Source of the DNA: Branchipolynoe longqiensis
Taxonomy: Eukaryota > Annelida > Polychaeta > Phyllodocida > Polynoidae
DNA length: 64,000 nucleotides
NCBI GenBank assembly: GCA_030323885.1
Contig: CM059200.1
Location: 769,436 to 833,435, forward strand
Direction: 5' to 3'
Shown here: positions 30,835 to 42,484 of the stretch, in pieces
How the letters are laid out: each line of letters starts with the position of its first letter
Numbering within the stretch: the stretch's first letter is position 1
Made by a program: the position numbers and the translations under genes
The notes under the pieces: model-generated
The model's input: the letters and a program-made list of their open reading frames with translations, nothing else
What the model was told of the DNA's origin: nothing
Databases searched by the model: none

Positions 30835-31625
30835 CTACCACTCACCGACTCAGTGAGTGGTAGATAGCAACACAGGCTACCACTCACCGACTCAGTGAGT
30901 GGTAGATAGCAACACAGGCTGCCACTCACTGACTCAGTGAGTGGTAGATAGCAACACAGGCTGCCACTCACCGACTCAGTGAGTGGTAGATAGCAACATA
31001 GGTTACCACTCACCGACTCAGTGAGTGGTAGATAGCAACACAGGCTACCACTCACCGACTCAGTGAGTGGTAGATAGCAACACAGGCTGCCACTCACTGA
31101 CTCAGTGAGTGGTAGATAGCAACACAGGCTACCACTCACCGACTCAGTGAGTGGTAGATAGCAACACAGGCTGCCACTCACTGACTCAGTGAGTGGTAGA
31201 TAGCAACACAGGCTGCCACTCACGGACCCAGTGAGTGGTAGATAGCAACACAGGCTACCACTCACTGACTCAGTGAGTGATAGATAGCAACACAGGATGC
31301 CACTCACTGACTCAGTGAGTGGTAGATATCAACACAGGCTGCCAGTCACTGACTCAGTGAGTGGTAGATAGCAACACAGGCTACCACTCACTGACTCAGT
31401 GAGTGGTAGATAGCAACACAGGCTGCCAGTCACTGACTCAGTGAGTGGTAGATAGCAACACAAGCTGCCACTCACTGACTCAGTGAGTGGTAGATAGCAA
31501 CACAGGCTGCCACTCACTGACTCAGTGAGTGGTAGATAGCAACACAGGCTACCACTCACCGACTCAGTGAGTGGTAGAGAGCAACACAGGCTGCCACTCA
31601 CTGACTTAGTGAGTGGTAGATGGCT
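30835..31625. repeat. 42-bp minisatellite with a palindrome in every unit, about 19 copies
   Basis: The unit is 'caggctaccactcac(t/c)gac' + 'tcagtgagtggtagatagcaaca'. CCACTCAC pairs with GTGAGTGG. Where the centre reads TGACTCA the palindrome is a perfect 23 bp. 42 bp is 14 codons, so the minus frames (170 and 90 codons) stay open. Confidence 0.96.
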
Positions 31626-31994
31626 ATGTTGTGCCTCATTATCTCATCTTGGGGATGGTGGGAGGGGTGGGAGGGGGGCATCTGGAGGAGGCATACACTA
31701 GGCACTAGGCACTACCCCCTCCCCCACACACACCAACCTCGCCGTTGGTAGTGTGTGGTCTGTGTCATCCATGTTCAAGGGGGGAGTTCTGACCACACCG
31801 ATTGTTGAGCTTTGCTTCCACCTTAATGTTAGTTGTTATATATATATAGCTACAGAGGAATTAATTTACACAACCTGAGTTATGCTGCAGAAAGAGTGCA
31901 TCAAGTCATCAGCAAAACCTGCTGAGACTACATTAACCACTAAAGAGATTGCGGCAACAAACCTCTTGCACAAGCTCTCACTAACCAGATATCC

Positions 31995-32103
31995 ATATAT
32001 ATATATAGGCCTATATATAGATATATATCTATACAAATATCTCTATACATATATATATATACATATATAGATAATATATTTCTATACATAGATATATGTA
32101 CAG

Positions 32104-32149
<46 letters not shown>

Positions 32150-32530
32150 CTATATCTATATATAAATATATATATATATAGATTATGTATATATCTATAC
32201 CTCGATTTATGGATATATATATCTGTCTATAGATATATGTACAGAAATGTATTATATATATAGATATATTATCTATATCTATATATAAATATATATATAT
32301 ATATATAGATTATGTATATATCTATACCTGGATTTATGGATATATATATCTGTCTATATATATAAAGACAGATATATTTATATAATTAGATCTATCCATA
32401 TATATATCTATATAAATAGTTATCTATGTATATTCATGTATAAATATATATATACATATCTATATATATCTATATATATATCTATTAATATCTATATATA
32501 TCTATTTATATCTATATATATATATGTATC
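31995..32530. repeat. AT-rich block with an internal ~130-bp duplication
   Basis: (TA)n-type sequence. 'gatatatgtacagaaatgt' to 'atctatacctcgatttatgg' at 32090-32215 recurs at 32237-32340. Confidence 0.9.
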
Positions 32531-32539
32531 GTTGTGTTA

Positions 32540-33430
32540 ACTGCTAAACCCTACTAGAACCAAAGCTGTGGGTAGTCGAGGCTGTGCTCTGAATGTGGCA
32601 TGTAGAGGCACCTAACTGTGGGGTAACAGGATGCCGGATTCTCAGTAGTCATGGCAACTGCCACGTCACAGCTACACACCTTGTTATCAGCGCATCATCT
32701 CAGAGGCTTCCTGTCTGGACAGACCACGTGACTAGATAAGGAAGGCTACGTTATAGTCTGGCTATCTATAAAGGGAGCATGCAGTGACTTCTATGTAGAT
32801 CCACCTCATTTAGTGGTGCGAAGAGTATTAGTATTACTCTAAGTATTAATGATAAATACATTATTATTATTAGTGGATTGGTAAGGAAACTTCAGCATTG
32901 AGTACATGAACAAGTAATCTCGGACAAGACCCACAAAACATCTCCGGCTACGAAAAGGGTGTGTGTGATTAATTAGACATTTGACTATGCCGCGTAATAT
33001 TACTAATTAAGTTTCATGGAAATTCAAATTAAATGAAACGGCTATTCAAATTCATACCCGGTTAAAAATGCCTATTGTAACCAAATAGGGATCGTTACGC
33101 TGTCTAATACAGACAGAACAACTTGAACAAAATTGACGTCATCCAATATTCTCAGATACCAAGTCACGTGACCAATAGTCAGGCGTGTGTCCTCACTAGG
33201 TGTGTATGAATCACACTGCATCATACTGGATAGGCGGTGCAGTGTGCGGGCCGTGTGGTTGTACAGTACACCCGTTCAGACCCGCCCGTCTCAGCTTAAG
33301 TGTCTACGCCATGAATGGGCGATATTATAAGAAAACCATCACACTTAAGAAGTCAGAGCCAGGAAACCTTACACAGACGATACTATATTGTCTAACCAGT
33401 AAGCTCCAGCCGAAATATACTTGCTGAACA
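32540..33430. other. intron, no supported gene
   Basis: Includes a TATA-like 'ctatctataaaggga' (32763) and CACGTGAC words. Possibly a solo LTR, but no ends were found. Confidence 0.3.
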
Positions 33431-33439
33431 GTATGATTA

Positions 33440-34035
33440 AATAATCCCGTAACCATATTCTACCTGCTGAATTGTACACCTTCTAACAAGGTCAGTCTCT
33501 ATCGCCCTACACAGATAATACTCTTAGATAAGCGGATAACCATATTCTACCTGCTGAACAGTACACCTTCTAACTAGGTCACAGTCTCTATCGCCCTACA
33601 CAGATATGACATAGTCTACCCTCTGAACAGTACACCTAATTAAGTCAGAGTTTAACGCCCCACACAGACTACACCATTGTATAAGCCGATAGCTGTATTC
33701 TACCCACAGAACAGTACACCTAATTAAGTCAGAGTTTAACGCCCCACACAGACTACACCATTGTATAAGCCGATAGCTGTATTCTACCCACAGAACAGTA
33801 CACCTAATTAAGTCAGAGTTTAACGCCCCACACAGACTACACCATTGTATAAGCCGATAGCTGTATTCTACCCACAGAACAGTACACCTAATTAAGTCAG
33901 AGTTTAACGCCCCACACAGACTACACCATTGTATAAGCCGATAGCTGTATTCTACCCACAGAACAGTACACCTAATTAAGTAAGAGTTTGATGCCCCACA
34001 CAGACTACACCATTGTAAAAGCGGGTAGCCGGTTT
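33440..34035 (-). repeat. 84-bp minisatellite abutting the donor of exon 34040-34255
   Basis: Units of 'ctaattaagtcagagttta' + 'acgccccacacagactacac' + 'cattgtataagccgatagct' + 'gtattctacccacagaacag'. On the minus strand each unit contains TGTGGGTAGAATACAGC, resembling the true donor context GGAG/GTAGAAACCGG. The frame stays open because 84 is a multiple of three. Confidence 0.9.
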
Positions 34036-34039
34036 CTAC

Positions 34040-34255
34040 CTCCTGAGCCGGAGAGCTCGTCACACTGGCCGCTGTGGACGACGTCGAGCTGGAGGCCCCT
34101 GGAGCAGGCCTGGCGGCGCATCTCACACTCGTTGGTGTAGGTCTGGCCGTCCGACCCGCACATGGGCTCGTTCTGGTCTGGGCAGTCCTGGGGACACACG
34201 CATTTCCCATTCTCACAGCGCGCTCCGAACCGACACTTCACGTTCACGCACAGGT
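34040..34255 (-). CDS. AGRN: agrin exon: complete follistatin domain plus start of the glycosaminoglycan-attachment linker
   Basis: This 216-bp exon (phase 1 to phase 1) encodes a whole FS domain, unlike its neighbours, which split each domain over two exons. The EGF-like half reads C-V-N-V-K-C-R-F-G-A-R-C-E-N-G-K-C-V-C-P, then comes Kazal M-C-G-S-D-G-Q-T-Y-T-N-E-C-E-M, ending H-S-G-Q-C-D-E-L-S-G-S-G. The acceptor is CTTTCAG and the donor GTAGAAACC. The SGSG joins D-E-G-S of the next exon and corresponds to the heparan-sulfate site between FS7 and FS8 in vertebrate agrin, so this is probably FS7. Tandem arrays abut both sides: 84-bp units at the donor and ~115-bp units at the acceptor. Confidence 0.95.
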
Positions 34256-34260
34256 CTGAA

Positions 34261-35090
34261 AGCGGAGTGCAGGATTTAGGAATTGGAAGTTAGCAAATAT
34301 TTGTTAAAAAGACAGTATACAAGCCCAACCTGAGAACAACCCTGAAGATCATGTCAACTATAAAAAGCAGAGTGAAGGATTTAGGAATTGGAAGTTAGCA
34401 AATAAAAAAACCCAGTATACAACCTGAGAATAACTCTGAACTCCAAAAAGCAGAGTGCAGGACTTAGGAGTTGTGATGTTCTCTGTGGCGGAGTGGTTAG
34501 AGTGTCAGACTTTTTTCTAGGTCGGACTCCTAATCTGAAGGTTGGTGGTTCGATTCCCCATGCCTCCACCTCTGCCAATTTGGAATTCCACCGCTATGTA
34601 TAACTTATAGCGTCATCAAAGGCTGGTTGCTCTCATACCATGTCTATGTGGTGTGGGAGGTTAAAAATCCCTTGGGTTGGTAAAAGTGTAGGCTAGGGTT
34701 TTCTATTGGCAAACTATCTAATGGTGAAAACAAGTCTATTCAGATTCATCCATGATAGGCAGTATAAATCTTCAAGAAAAACAAACAAAAAGGTGGAAGT
34801 TAGCAAATATAAAAACCAGTACACAACCTGAGAATAAACCTGAAGGTCATGTAAAGTCTAAACAGCAGAGTCCAGGAGGTGGAAGTTAGCAAATAAAAAA
34901 ACCAGTACACAACCTGAGAATAACCCTGAAGATGATGTAAACTCTAAACAGCAGAGTCCAGGATTTAAGAGTTGGAAGTTAGCAACTTTTTAAAACGACA
35001 GCACACAAGCCCAACCTGAGAATAATCCTGAAAATCATGTCAGCTCTAAAAAGCAGAGTGCAGCATTTAGGAATTGGAACTCATACGGCC
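34261..35090 (-). repeat. ~115-bp minisatellite abutting the acceptor of exon 34040-34255
   Basis: Units carry 'gtgcaggatttaggaattgg' + 'aagttagcaaat' + 'caacctgagaataaccctga' + 'ctaaaaagcaga'. It begins six bases outside the acceptor and is interrupted by SINE-A at 34477-34791. Confidence 0.88.
34477..34791 (+). mobile_element. SINE-A copy
   Basis: Starts TGTTCTCTGTGGCGGAGTGG, B box GGTTCGATTCC, body 'ccatgtctatgtggtgtggg', ends in an A-rich tail. Confidence 0.85.
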
Positions 35091-35224
35091 ACCCGTCTGA
35101 TGACTACTGAAGTAAGGTGACGGAAGACCAGCCACACCGGAAGGCATAGTGCACGCTGGGTACATCAGGGTCATTTTATACCGGGGGGGGGGGAGGGGAG
35201 TATTCAGAAGAAAGCAGCTCTTAC

Positions 35225-35339
35225 CACAAGGGCCTTGAGACGCGATCATGATGAACTGTTGTTTGCGGCAGGATGCCACTCTTAGTTCACACTCATTCTG
35301 GTAGGTGACGCCATCTGTCCCACACACCTTGTCCTCCAC
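35225..35339 (-). CDS. AGRN: agrin exon: Kazal half of the follistatin domain begun at 44375-44469
   Basis: This 115-bp exon lies between an acceptor ending TCCTACCAG (phase 0) and a donor GTAAGAGC (phase 1). It reads V-E-D-K-V-C-G-T-D-G-V-T-Y-Q-N-E-C, then E-L-R-V-A-S-C-R-K, and closes with S-Q-G-P-C. This is the canonical VCGTDGVTY...NEC Kazal core of agrin-type FS domains. With 44375-44469 it completes one FS domain, probably FS6. The last G joins AC of the next exon to give Asp. Identity is firm from the motif, phases and neighbours; the FS number is inferred. Confidence 0.93.
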
Positions 35340-35402
35340 CTGGTAGGAAGAATAGGAACTTCAGGTTATACACCAAAATATCTGCATAAGTAAGGCTACA
35401 TC

Positions 35403-35512
35403 CACCATACATACACATGCATATATATAAACATATATCTGTATATATCTCTCTATATATGCAAATACGCATATATGTATATATAACTCAGGGTTATATA
35501 TATATATAACAT
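35403..35512. repeat. AT-rich microsatellite
   Basis: (TA)n/(CATA)n runs next to exon 35225-35339 on its acceptor side. Confidence 0.85.
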
Positions 35513-35775
35513 ATTGTGTATGCGGTTGTAAGGCAAGAAGGACTCCAGCTACACTACTTCGACACTGTTGACACCACTGTGGTTCCCGGGTTCGATACCA
35601 GGGGGGCCCGCGGCGCTGCACTCGCAGTGGCTCTGTTGCTGCCCCAGGGGCACTGGACTCGCCATTCGGTCTCCAGTCGCACTCAAGGCAACTACTGTAA
35701 TCGGGTGGTTGAACCTCGGACTACTCATCTACTGCTCAAACCTACTCGCCTCAATAGACAACGCTAGCAAGGGAG
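35512..35775 (+). mobile_element. tRNA-derived SINE-D
   Basis: 'atgcggttgtaaggcaagaa' head and B box CCCGGGTTCGATACCAGG. One copy in the window. Confidence 0.5.
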
Positions 35776-36253
35776 TCAGAGCGATAAATAACTAAGCCTA
35801 CACATAAACCATAGCAGGAGACTGATCCCAACAATAAAAGTTCATCTGGGGTATTCATATCATGGCATTTTTGTCTCTTAAATGATAACAAATAAAAAAG
35901 AACTGAGTAAACAGACACCAGCGACCAGTGCCACCTGGTGTAATACGCGATCAACTTCAAGGTACCCCCTTGTGTAATAATAATTAACCAACCTGTGCGT
36001 CTAATGCTATCACGTATCAGGGTGCTACTTCCCAGGGTAATGCGGCCATAATCATATTATACGCATCATAAATACTGCCAGCAACTATAAGCAATTCACG
36101 AGCCCAAATAGGTTTGCCTGCACCTGATGTCACCTTGACATGGCCCTGCATCCCTGATGTCTCGGCAATTAAGTCATCAGAGCTTTAACCAGACAGATGG
36201 TGCCCGACATGGCCTGACCACCTGCCCTCATTTCTACTGGACCGCCCAATCAA

Positions 36254-36574
36254 TTAATCAATAGTTCCGTCCTCTAGTCGAGGGTTGGATGCAATGGTTC
36301 TCCACTTGTCCCAATGGTGTGCTGTTCTGATAGACTGTGAATAATTCAAGCCTGTCCACTGTGAAATATTTGTAAACCATGATGTTCTTGGTCTCCGTTT
36401 CCCTCTGCTGCCATTCACCTTCCCTTCCAACAATGTACGGTATATTGAACTCTGATGAATGATGTGGCCATAATAAATAAGTTTCTTTGTCTGTATAGTG
36501 GCAAACAAGCGTTTCTTATTTTTAATTTTTCTGAGAACTTCCGCCCAGGATGGCCTAATAACATAAGCACTCAC
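36254..36574 (-). pseudogene. LINE C-terminal fragment
   Basis: The frame reads K-K-L-I-Y-Y-G-H-I-I, L-L-E-G-K-V-N-G-S-R-G-K-R-R-P-R, then W-T-G-L. 'GH..R......L.GK..G.RG.GR......W..WTG' is the standard C-terminus of many non-LTR retrotransposons. The RT core is absent. Confidence 0.7.
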
Positions 36575-36770
36575 TTCACATATAGGTCACACGGTCCCAT
36601 TCCCAGTAGAGTGAAGCCTAAACACTTAGACAATTTATACTTGTTGCTACCTTACTCTGTACTCAGCATTATTATGCCATGGAAAGGACTCGCTTGCTCA
36701 GTGTTAGGGTAATGTGACTGTGTGGGCTATTTGGATCATGATCCCAGTGGCTTGTTATCCCAGTGGGGCA
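36575..36770 (+). mobile_element. SINE-B fragment
   Basis: 'acttgttgctaccttactct', 'ggtaatgtgactgtgtggg' and 'ttatcccagtggggcagg' match the SINE-B body. Confidence 0.6.
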
Positions 36771-36775
36771 GGTAT

Positions 36776-37195
36776 TGCAGGTATTGCAGGTATTGCAGGT
36801 ATTGCAATACCTCAGGGAGTTTGACGCCCTTGCCCTGCAGAGTTGTAAACCACTGCCTTGTGGTACAGGTTCTTGACAGAACCGAAGGCTAAGTGAGCAA
36901 ACCCTAAACAGAAAACCATGTCACTGTGGCAGCATTAAGGACGGTTGATGTATGGAACTCCCAACATCTCCCGACCAGCCACTGCAGGGACAAATAGTTG
37001 TGCGCCTGTCTGGACATGTTCTTGCCGGTGTGAAACTTCTATTTGCTCCCTGAGAGAGTGCTGCTGGTAACTTGCAAAAGCCAGCAACACTTCAACACTT
37101 TTGCAGGCAGCTTTCATGAAATGAAATGGAGAGCGGCAGTCAAGTAATGAAAGCAGTCTTTGTCGCATCGCGACGGACAGCATGATGATGATGGG
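36776..37195 (+). mobile_element. LINE-tail non-autonomous family (LT), copy 1
   Basis: Starts with 9-bp 'caggtattg' repeats, carries 'ccttgtggtacaggttcttg', and ends with the same 3' tail as the LINE at 10203-10343 ('gagagcggcagtcaagtaat', (GAT)n). Antisense frame M-K-A-A-C-K-S-V-E-V-L-L at 36935-37117. Confidence 0.7.
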
Positions 37196-37304
37196 GCAGT
37201 ATCATAAAGTAGCCATGGGTGCGCATTGTCACAAGTCGGTACCCGTCTTGACATGACCTTAAATATTGCTAGGATGTAAAACCAAACTAAACCAAACTGT
37301 TCTG

Positions 37305-37847
37305 ATCGATGGGTGATCATTCAGGCCAACATCAATTAATCACCTCTGATCAACCCAACCATTGTTTTGCACATGCGCAAATCATAAACGAATGAGCTCG
37401 GGGCGGAAAAATTGGGAGTAGCTGAAATGTCACATTCTGTGTGTACTTAGATTTTGTCTACTTTCACATGAAATAAATTACGCACAACTATACATTTTGT
37501 GTACTGCATCAATAACATGAATATTATTGAATACTAAATTAATATCAGCTGAGGCATTACATATATTTAGCCAGCTGTCTGCGAACTGCTAAGTTAGTGT
37601 TTTATGAACCTCCCAAATGTGTCATGGCTGTGCCCATGAAACAGTTTACAAGGCCTTGCGGCTGCCATTTTTTTCCACAAATGTGACGTCATTGCTCCTG
37701 ACACCCCCAGCCAAGACATGAGGCATCAGAGTCAGATCATTTTGCACACAGCCAGTGTTTCTTTACGTCCACCTTGAGGCGTTCTGTTGGAAATTCTGAC
37801 GAGCGGGATGTTTTCAATGGTCCGGACAGTGATAATCGATGACAGCC
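37305..37847. mobile_element. second copy of foldback F0 interior
   Basis: 'tttgcacatgcgcaaatca', 'gtgacgtcattgctcctgac' and 'agatcattttgcacacagcc' parallel 8920-9240. Its ends (TGATCGATGGGTGATCA.. and ..GATAATCGATGA) differ from F0. Confidence 0.55.
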
Positions 37848-38352
37848 TTAAGGCTCTGTCACACCTCGCCGGATTGGGGAAACGGAAAGAAACCGAACAA
37901 AGTCTGTTGATATCTGGCAAAGTCTGGTTTGTGTCCATTGCATATCCATTGCATATCCATTGATATCCATTGATATCCGGCCCGATCCGTTACAACTTTT
38001 GAGCATGCACAAAAAATGTAAGGGATTGCGCCGGACTGACGTATGTGGTTATTATCTGTTACCATCCATACCCCATCCGTTCCCCATCCGTTCCAGTCCG
38101 CTCCCGTCCGTTACATATCCATTACATGTCCGTTGCTGTTCGTTATAGTTCTTTTTGTATACTGAATTGTCCATTGATTGTTAGATCCATTATCAACCGT
38201 TACCATCCATTACCGTCTGTTACCCGTTCATTACCCTTCCATTACCATCCGTTCCATGATCGATTCATTACAAGTCTGAATCACACCGGACTAGAATATT
38301 TTTGTCCGGCTCTATCTGTTTCCTCAATCCGGTGAGATGTGACATGGCCTTT
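37848..38352. mobile_element. foldback element F2
   Basis: AAGGCTCTGTCACACCTCGC and CGGATT on the left, AATCCGGTGAGATGTGACAT with GGCCTTT on the right. The interior is a string of ~10-12-bp variants of CCGTTACCATCC/ATATCCATTG. Confidence 0.75.
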
Positions 38353-38617
38353 AGGCACTGTGTAGTTGGGTAGCCAATTATTTGTTTAATGATTGACTAG
38401 TATGTTAATATGTGACATTAATTAGGGGCATTCAAATATTACATAACGCTTAAGTGGGTGGCGAGGAGGGGGGGGGGGGCTTAGCGGGGTAGGTCCAGAC
38501 GTTATGTGGCATGTATGTTCTAGCTGTATGGAGTATTACAACGGGGGAGGGGGGGGGGCGTCTAATTTTGACAAAAATACCGTAATACAACATTTGAACG
38601 GCCCCTACATATACAGG

Positions 38618-38945
38618 GATGAAAGTGGTCTCTGGGAAAAAAAGCGGAAATGCTGATATTCTCCCATAGGTTTAGCATTGTCAGGGAATTGCGGAAAATT
38701 CCCGGAAGTCAGGTTTCATATATATTGGTATATGCTGATAGTGCTTCAGCATTTGAAGCATGTATTAGTAGTATACGCTGATGGTGCTGTGACGTTTGAA
38801 GCATTTATTAGTAGTATACGCTGATAGTGCTGCGTGACTGCACCACATATTATATACGCTGATGGTGCTGCAGCGTAAAACAAAGTATTAGTATACATTT
38901 ATAGGGCTGTGGTGTTTAAACAATCTATTAGTGTACACCCGGGTC
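38618..38945 (-). mobile_element. repeat family G (minisatellite-bearing), copy 1
   Basis: 'gctgatattctcccatagg', 'gggaattgcggaaaattccc' and 'ggaagtcagg', then ~50-bp units of 'tatacgctgatagtgctg'. Further copies are at 45670 and 50787. Confidence 0.7.
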
Positions 38946-39011
38946 AGCCACTTATCTAGCTTACTTATACAGCTTATAGCTCATTACCTTCCTCATGAAT
39001 CTACTTCCTCC

Positions 39012-39076
39012 ATGTTGTGCCCCGTCCTAATATGACCTTAGATATTGCTAGGATGTAAAACAACAAACAAACAAAC
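39012..39076 (+). mobile_element. SINE-B tail
   Basis: 'cctaatatgaccttagatat' + 'tgctaggatgtaaaacaac' with an (AAAC)n tail. Confidence 0.6.
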
Positions 39077-39647
39077 CATGTTGTGCCTGCTCTATGTATT
39101 GCCTAACCCACTCACCATGCCTCGCCCTGCCTACAACACCAGCTAATCCACCGCAGCCAACCAAAAGCAAGTGGGACATCTGAGGCAATAGATGTAAATT
39201 AAACCTTCTGAAATGGATTCCCCCGAGATAACTTGGCATGGGGTGGTTGGTGCACAGTTACTGTCCTTCCTGCTCCCCGTCCATCGGGAAAGATTGCGAT
39301 TCGTACTGATAGAATAAAGGGGTGGTTTTCACACCGCCCCCACGTGACCACTCCATGGTTCCCCGAAACAGGGCTCGCTTTGGCCAGTGCCTCATTGTTA
39401 CGTTAAGCACCCATGAGCTAACACCCCAAACATTATACCCTACCTATGTTATACACCAATCCTCTCACAATACAGTCCAGCACGGCTGACTTGAGTTGCA
39501 TCACAATGCTGTCCATTGGATTAGTTCTTCAGATATCCCCATTAAATTATATGCTATGGACAGTATAAATACAGCCTCAATAAAAATAAAAAAAATTAAA
39601 AAAAAATTGATTCATCTAGAAAGTTGAGCTTAAGACACGATCAACAC

Positions 39648-39985
39648 ACCAGACGCGATGGCCGAATGAGTTGAGCGTCCGTCTCCTGTTTTGGTAGATC
39701 ATGGCATTTGAATCCACGGGTTCGAACCCTTGTTGCATCAAATCAATGACTTAAGAATTGATACTTGTCGCTTCCTAGCCAGGTGCTTGGCATTATTAGG
39801 ATAGGGCAGGGACTGGTTGGCTCAGCATCAGGATAATGCGACTGAGTGGGAAATCAGGTCATGGTATCACAGTGGGGCAACACTATAAAGTCGCCATGAG
39901 TGCGCACTGTCACAAGTCGGTACCCATCCTGATATGACCTTAGATGTTGCCAAGACGTAAAACTGCAATAACCAACAACCACGGC
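39648..39985 (+). mobile_element. SINE-B copy, full length
   Basis: tRNA-like head GATGGCCGAATGAGTTGAGC, B box GGTTCGAACCC, body and the tail 'gatgttgccaagacgtaaaa'. Confidence 0.85.
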
Positions 39986-40199
39986 TGTTATAATTATTAT
40001 TTATTTTAATCTTTTTAAATGTTATTATTACTCCACCTATGACAGACATCACATTCAGTCGATGGCTGGTTTAAGTGCACTAAGTGTCACAGCTGATGGG
40101 ACACCTTCACTTACAACAGTCTTAAGCTAACATTCCATGTACGCGTTATGTGAATGCGAACAAAATTCAAAAAGCATGTAATGGCATAGTAGTGCTTCC

Positions 40200-40312
40200 A
40201 TGCATCCGAATGCGATTGCAAATGCGAATGTGAAAGCGAATGCGGCAAATGGATCGACCCATGGACCGATCGGTGCGAATGCGAATGTGAATGCGAATGT
40301 GAATGCGCTTGC
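40200..40312. repeat. hexamer array (gaatgc/gaatgt)
   Basis: Alternating GCGAATGTGAAT words on both sides of a 'ggatcgacccatggaccgat' palindrome. Confidence 0.8.
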
Positions 40313-40558
40313 CATAGACAAGAACAATTACTTTGACTTTCCTTCACAAATTTTGAGAAATAAACCCCAAAAATGGCATGGGTATCTTTTTTGTTTTGTT
40401 TTTGTTTGTTTAACGACCCCCCAGCTCAAAAGGTAGACATCGGCTATTGGGGCTCAGGATGGGTATCTATGCCACATACCGCATTCGCATACCACATACC
40501 GTGTATATGGAATCTTAGCTTTATTCTACCTAGGCTTCTGTTGTGTGTTATTTGCCTT

Positions 40559-40834
40559 ATGCCTAGTACACACCTCCCGTATAGGATTCGTGCACTAAAA
40601 CTCGCGACTCGACCGGCCCGCTTAAAACTGAAAACGGGCCGATTCGTTTTTCGAATCGCGAATCGCAATCGTAAACGGCCGCTTTTAGCACTAAAAACTG
40701 AGTTTTATGCGCGAATCGCAATCGCTAGGTGTGCGCGGGGAGCGCACACCAAGCGATTTTTGTGGGCGAAACGGGCAGTTTTCGATCGTATACGGGAGGT
40801 GTGCGCACACAAACGGTAGGTGTGTACCGGGCAT
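40559..40834. mobile_element. foldback element F3
   Basis: ATGCCTAGTACACACCTCCC is complementary to GGTAGGTGTGTACCGGGCAT, with inner CCCGTATAGGATTCG/CGATCGTATACGGG and repeated GAATCGCGAATCGCAATCG. Confidence 0.75.
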
Positions 40835-41312
40835 TAGCTTCAGACGTCATCAAACTACGACACAGAGCACCTTAACGTCAGTCGATGTGTGCACACTGTT
40901 TTATGACGTCATCAAACTATGACAGAGAGCACCTTAACGTCAGTCGATGTGTGCAGGCTGATTTGCAACTACTCCCCTTGAGAGTCACAGATTCTGTCAT
41001 TTCATTTTCGATTTTACTTTAAAATTTCATTTAATGTTTTTATCTTTGATTTTCCCCCAATTTTATTTGCATTTATTTTTAGTTAATTTCCCTCGCCTCA
41101 CCAGCTGCATGCCACCTTCCCATTGTCCGGAGCAAATGCAACTTGGCCTTAAGTGGCTGTCACATTATGATGCATCTCGCAAACACGTGGCCAATGCGTA
41201 AAATCACTTTTTTACGTCGAGATGCATCAAACTTCTCGGCACTAGGGGCAAAGTTGGACATATACATACCGTATGCATAGCGTATGGCCAATCTATAGCC
41301 AACGTATGGCAT

Positions 41313-41487
41313 ATACCCCAGTCACACTACAGCTTGCGACCGCCTGAGAACAAAGAATCCACACTCACCAGTGACGCCCAGACATCGGCAACAATTGTTT
41401 TGGTAGCAAGGACATCACGGGTGAGTGTGGGTTCTTTGTTCTAAGCTGGTCGCAACGTGGTCGCAAGCTGTAGTGTGACTCGGGTAT
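41313..41487. mobile_element. foldback element F5, nested in F4
   Basis: TACCCCAGTCACACTACAGC + TTGCGACC pairs with GGTCGCAAGCTGTAGTGTGA + CTCGGGTA. Inner arms CAAAGAATCCACACTCACC / GGTGAGTGTGGGTTCTTTG. Confidence 0.85.
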
Positions 41488-41720
41488 AACATGCCTCCCA
41501 GCGAAAAACGCTCGAATTACGCTCATGGTATGTTCGCAGAACACCGGTGAACATTATATATGTTATTTGATCGCCAGAACTACGCCTCATATGTTACATA
41601 CGTCAAGACACAGTAGAGAAACACAAAACGTATGTTAGACATACATTAGACTACATTATCCATACATTGTCAGTACATGGACTGTATGTTTCCACTGCCT
41701 TTAAGGTAGGTCTAACATAT

Positions 41721-42222
41721 TGTCGTGGGGGTGATGAAAATGGGAAATATTGCGCCTAGAGTGGGACTCGAACCCACCTCTCTTTGCATTCCGGGCCAGT
41801 GTGCTAACCATTACACCACCTAGGCTCCCTGATATCAACACACTACCCACGCCTACCTGTCTATGTGGGTCCTTGCCTGAGAGGTCAGTGCAGACCACTA
41901 CACTCGTCCCCCTGGAATTGTAAGTCTTTTAATGCTTACAATTACATACATACAGGCAATGCAACGCACTTACATACACAGGGTAGGTTCAACAACTATA
42001 CAGCGCGTAGCTTGTACAGGATCCTGGTCAGGGCAACCAGTGTCATGGGGGTGATGAAAGTGGGAAATATTGCACCTAGAGCGGGACTCAAACCCACATC
42101 TCTTTGCATTCCGGGCCAGTGTGCTAACCATTACACCACCTAGGCTCCCTGATATCAACACACTACCCACGCCTACCTGTCTATGCGGGTCCTTGCCTGA
42201 GAGGTCAGTGCAGACCACTACA
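41721..42222 (-). mobile_element. TRIM-like element copy C, nested in foldback F4
   Basis: LTRs at 41721-41902 and 42041-42222 with a 138-bp interior and target duplication ATAT (41717-41720, 42223-42226). PBS and PPT are as in the other copies. It lies inside the palindromic element 41150-42480. Confidence 0.87.
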
Positions 42223-42484
42223 ATATGTTTAACATACATCGACGTATGCCTAATGTATACATAATGTATGGCTGACATAACACTCATACGTTGTCGTACG
42301 TTATGCACACAACTTTCGCCAGCCCCTAATGATCATTGACATACCTCGACATACCTCAATGTATATCGACATATGCATAACGAATGCGTAATGCATTATG
42401 ACGTATCCCAACATAGTGGCAAAAAATCACTTACGTCAGCGTACGTTTGCGCGATGCATCGTAATGTGACAGCCCCTTAAAATG

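Larger units (their letters stand above)
41150..42480. mobile_element. foldback element F4, host of F5 and TRIM copy C
   Basis: TTAAGTGGCTGTCACATTAT + GATGCATC pairs with GATGCATCGTAATGTGACAG + CCCCTTAA. The interior is dense in ACGTATG/CATACGT variants. Confidence 0.75.

Noticed and set aside
30795..31601. 170- and 90-codon repeat proteins on the minus strand, and a CRISPR-like look of palindromic repeats
   Set aside because: Continuous 42-bp satellite without spacers in an animal gene; not CRISPR and not coding.
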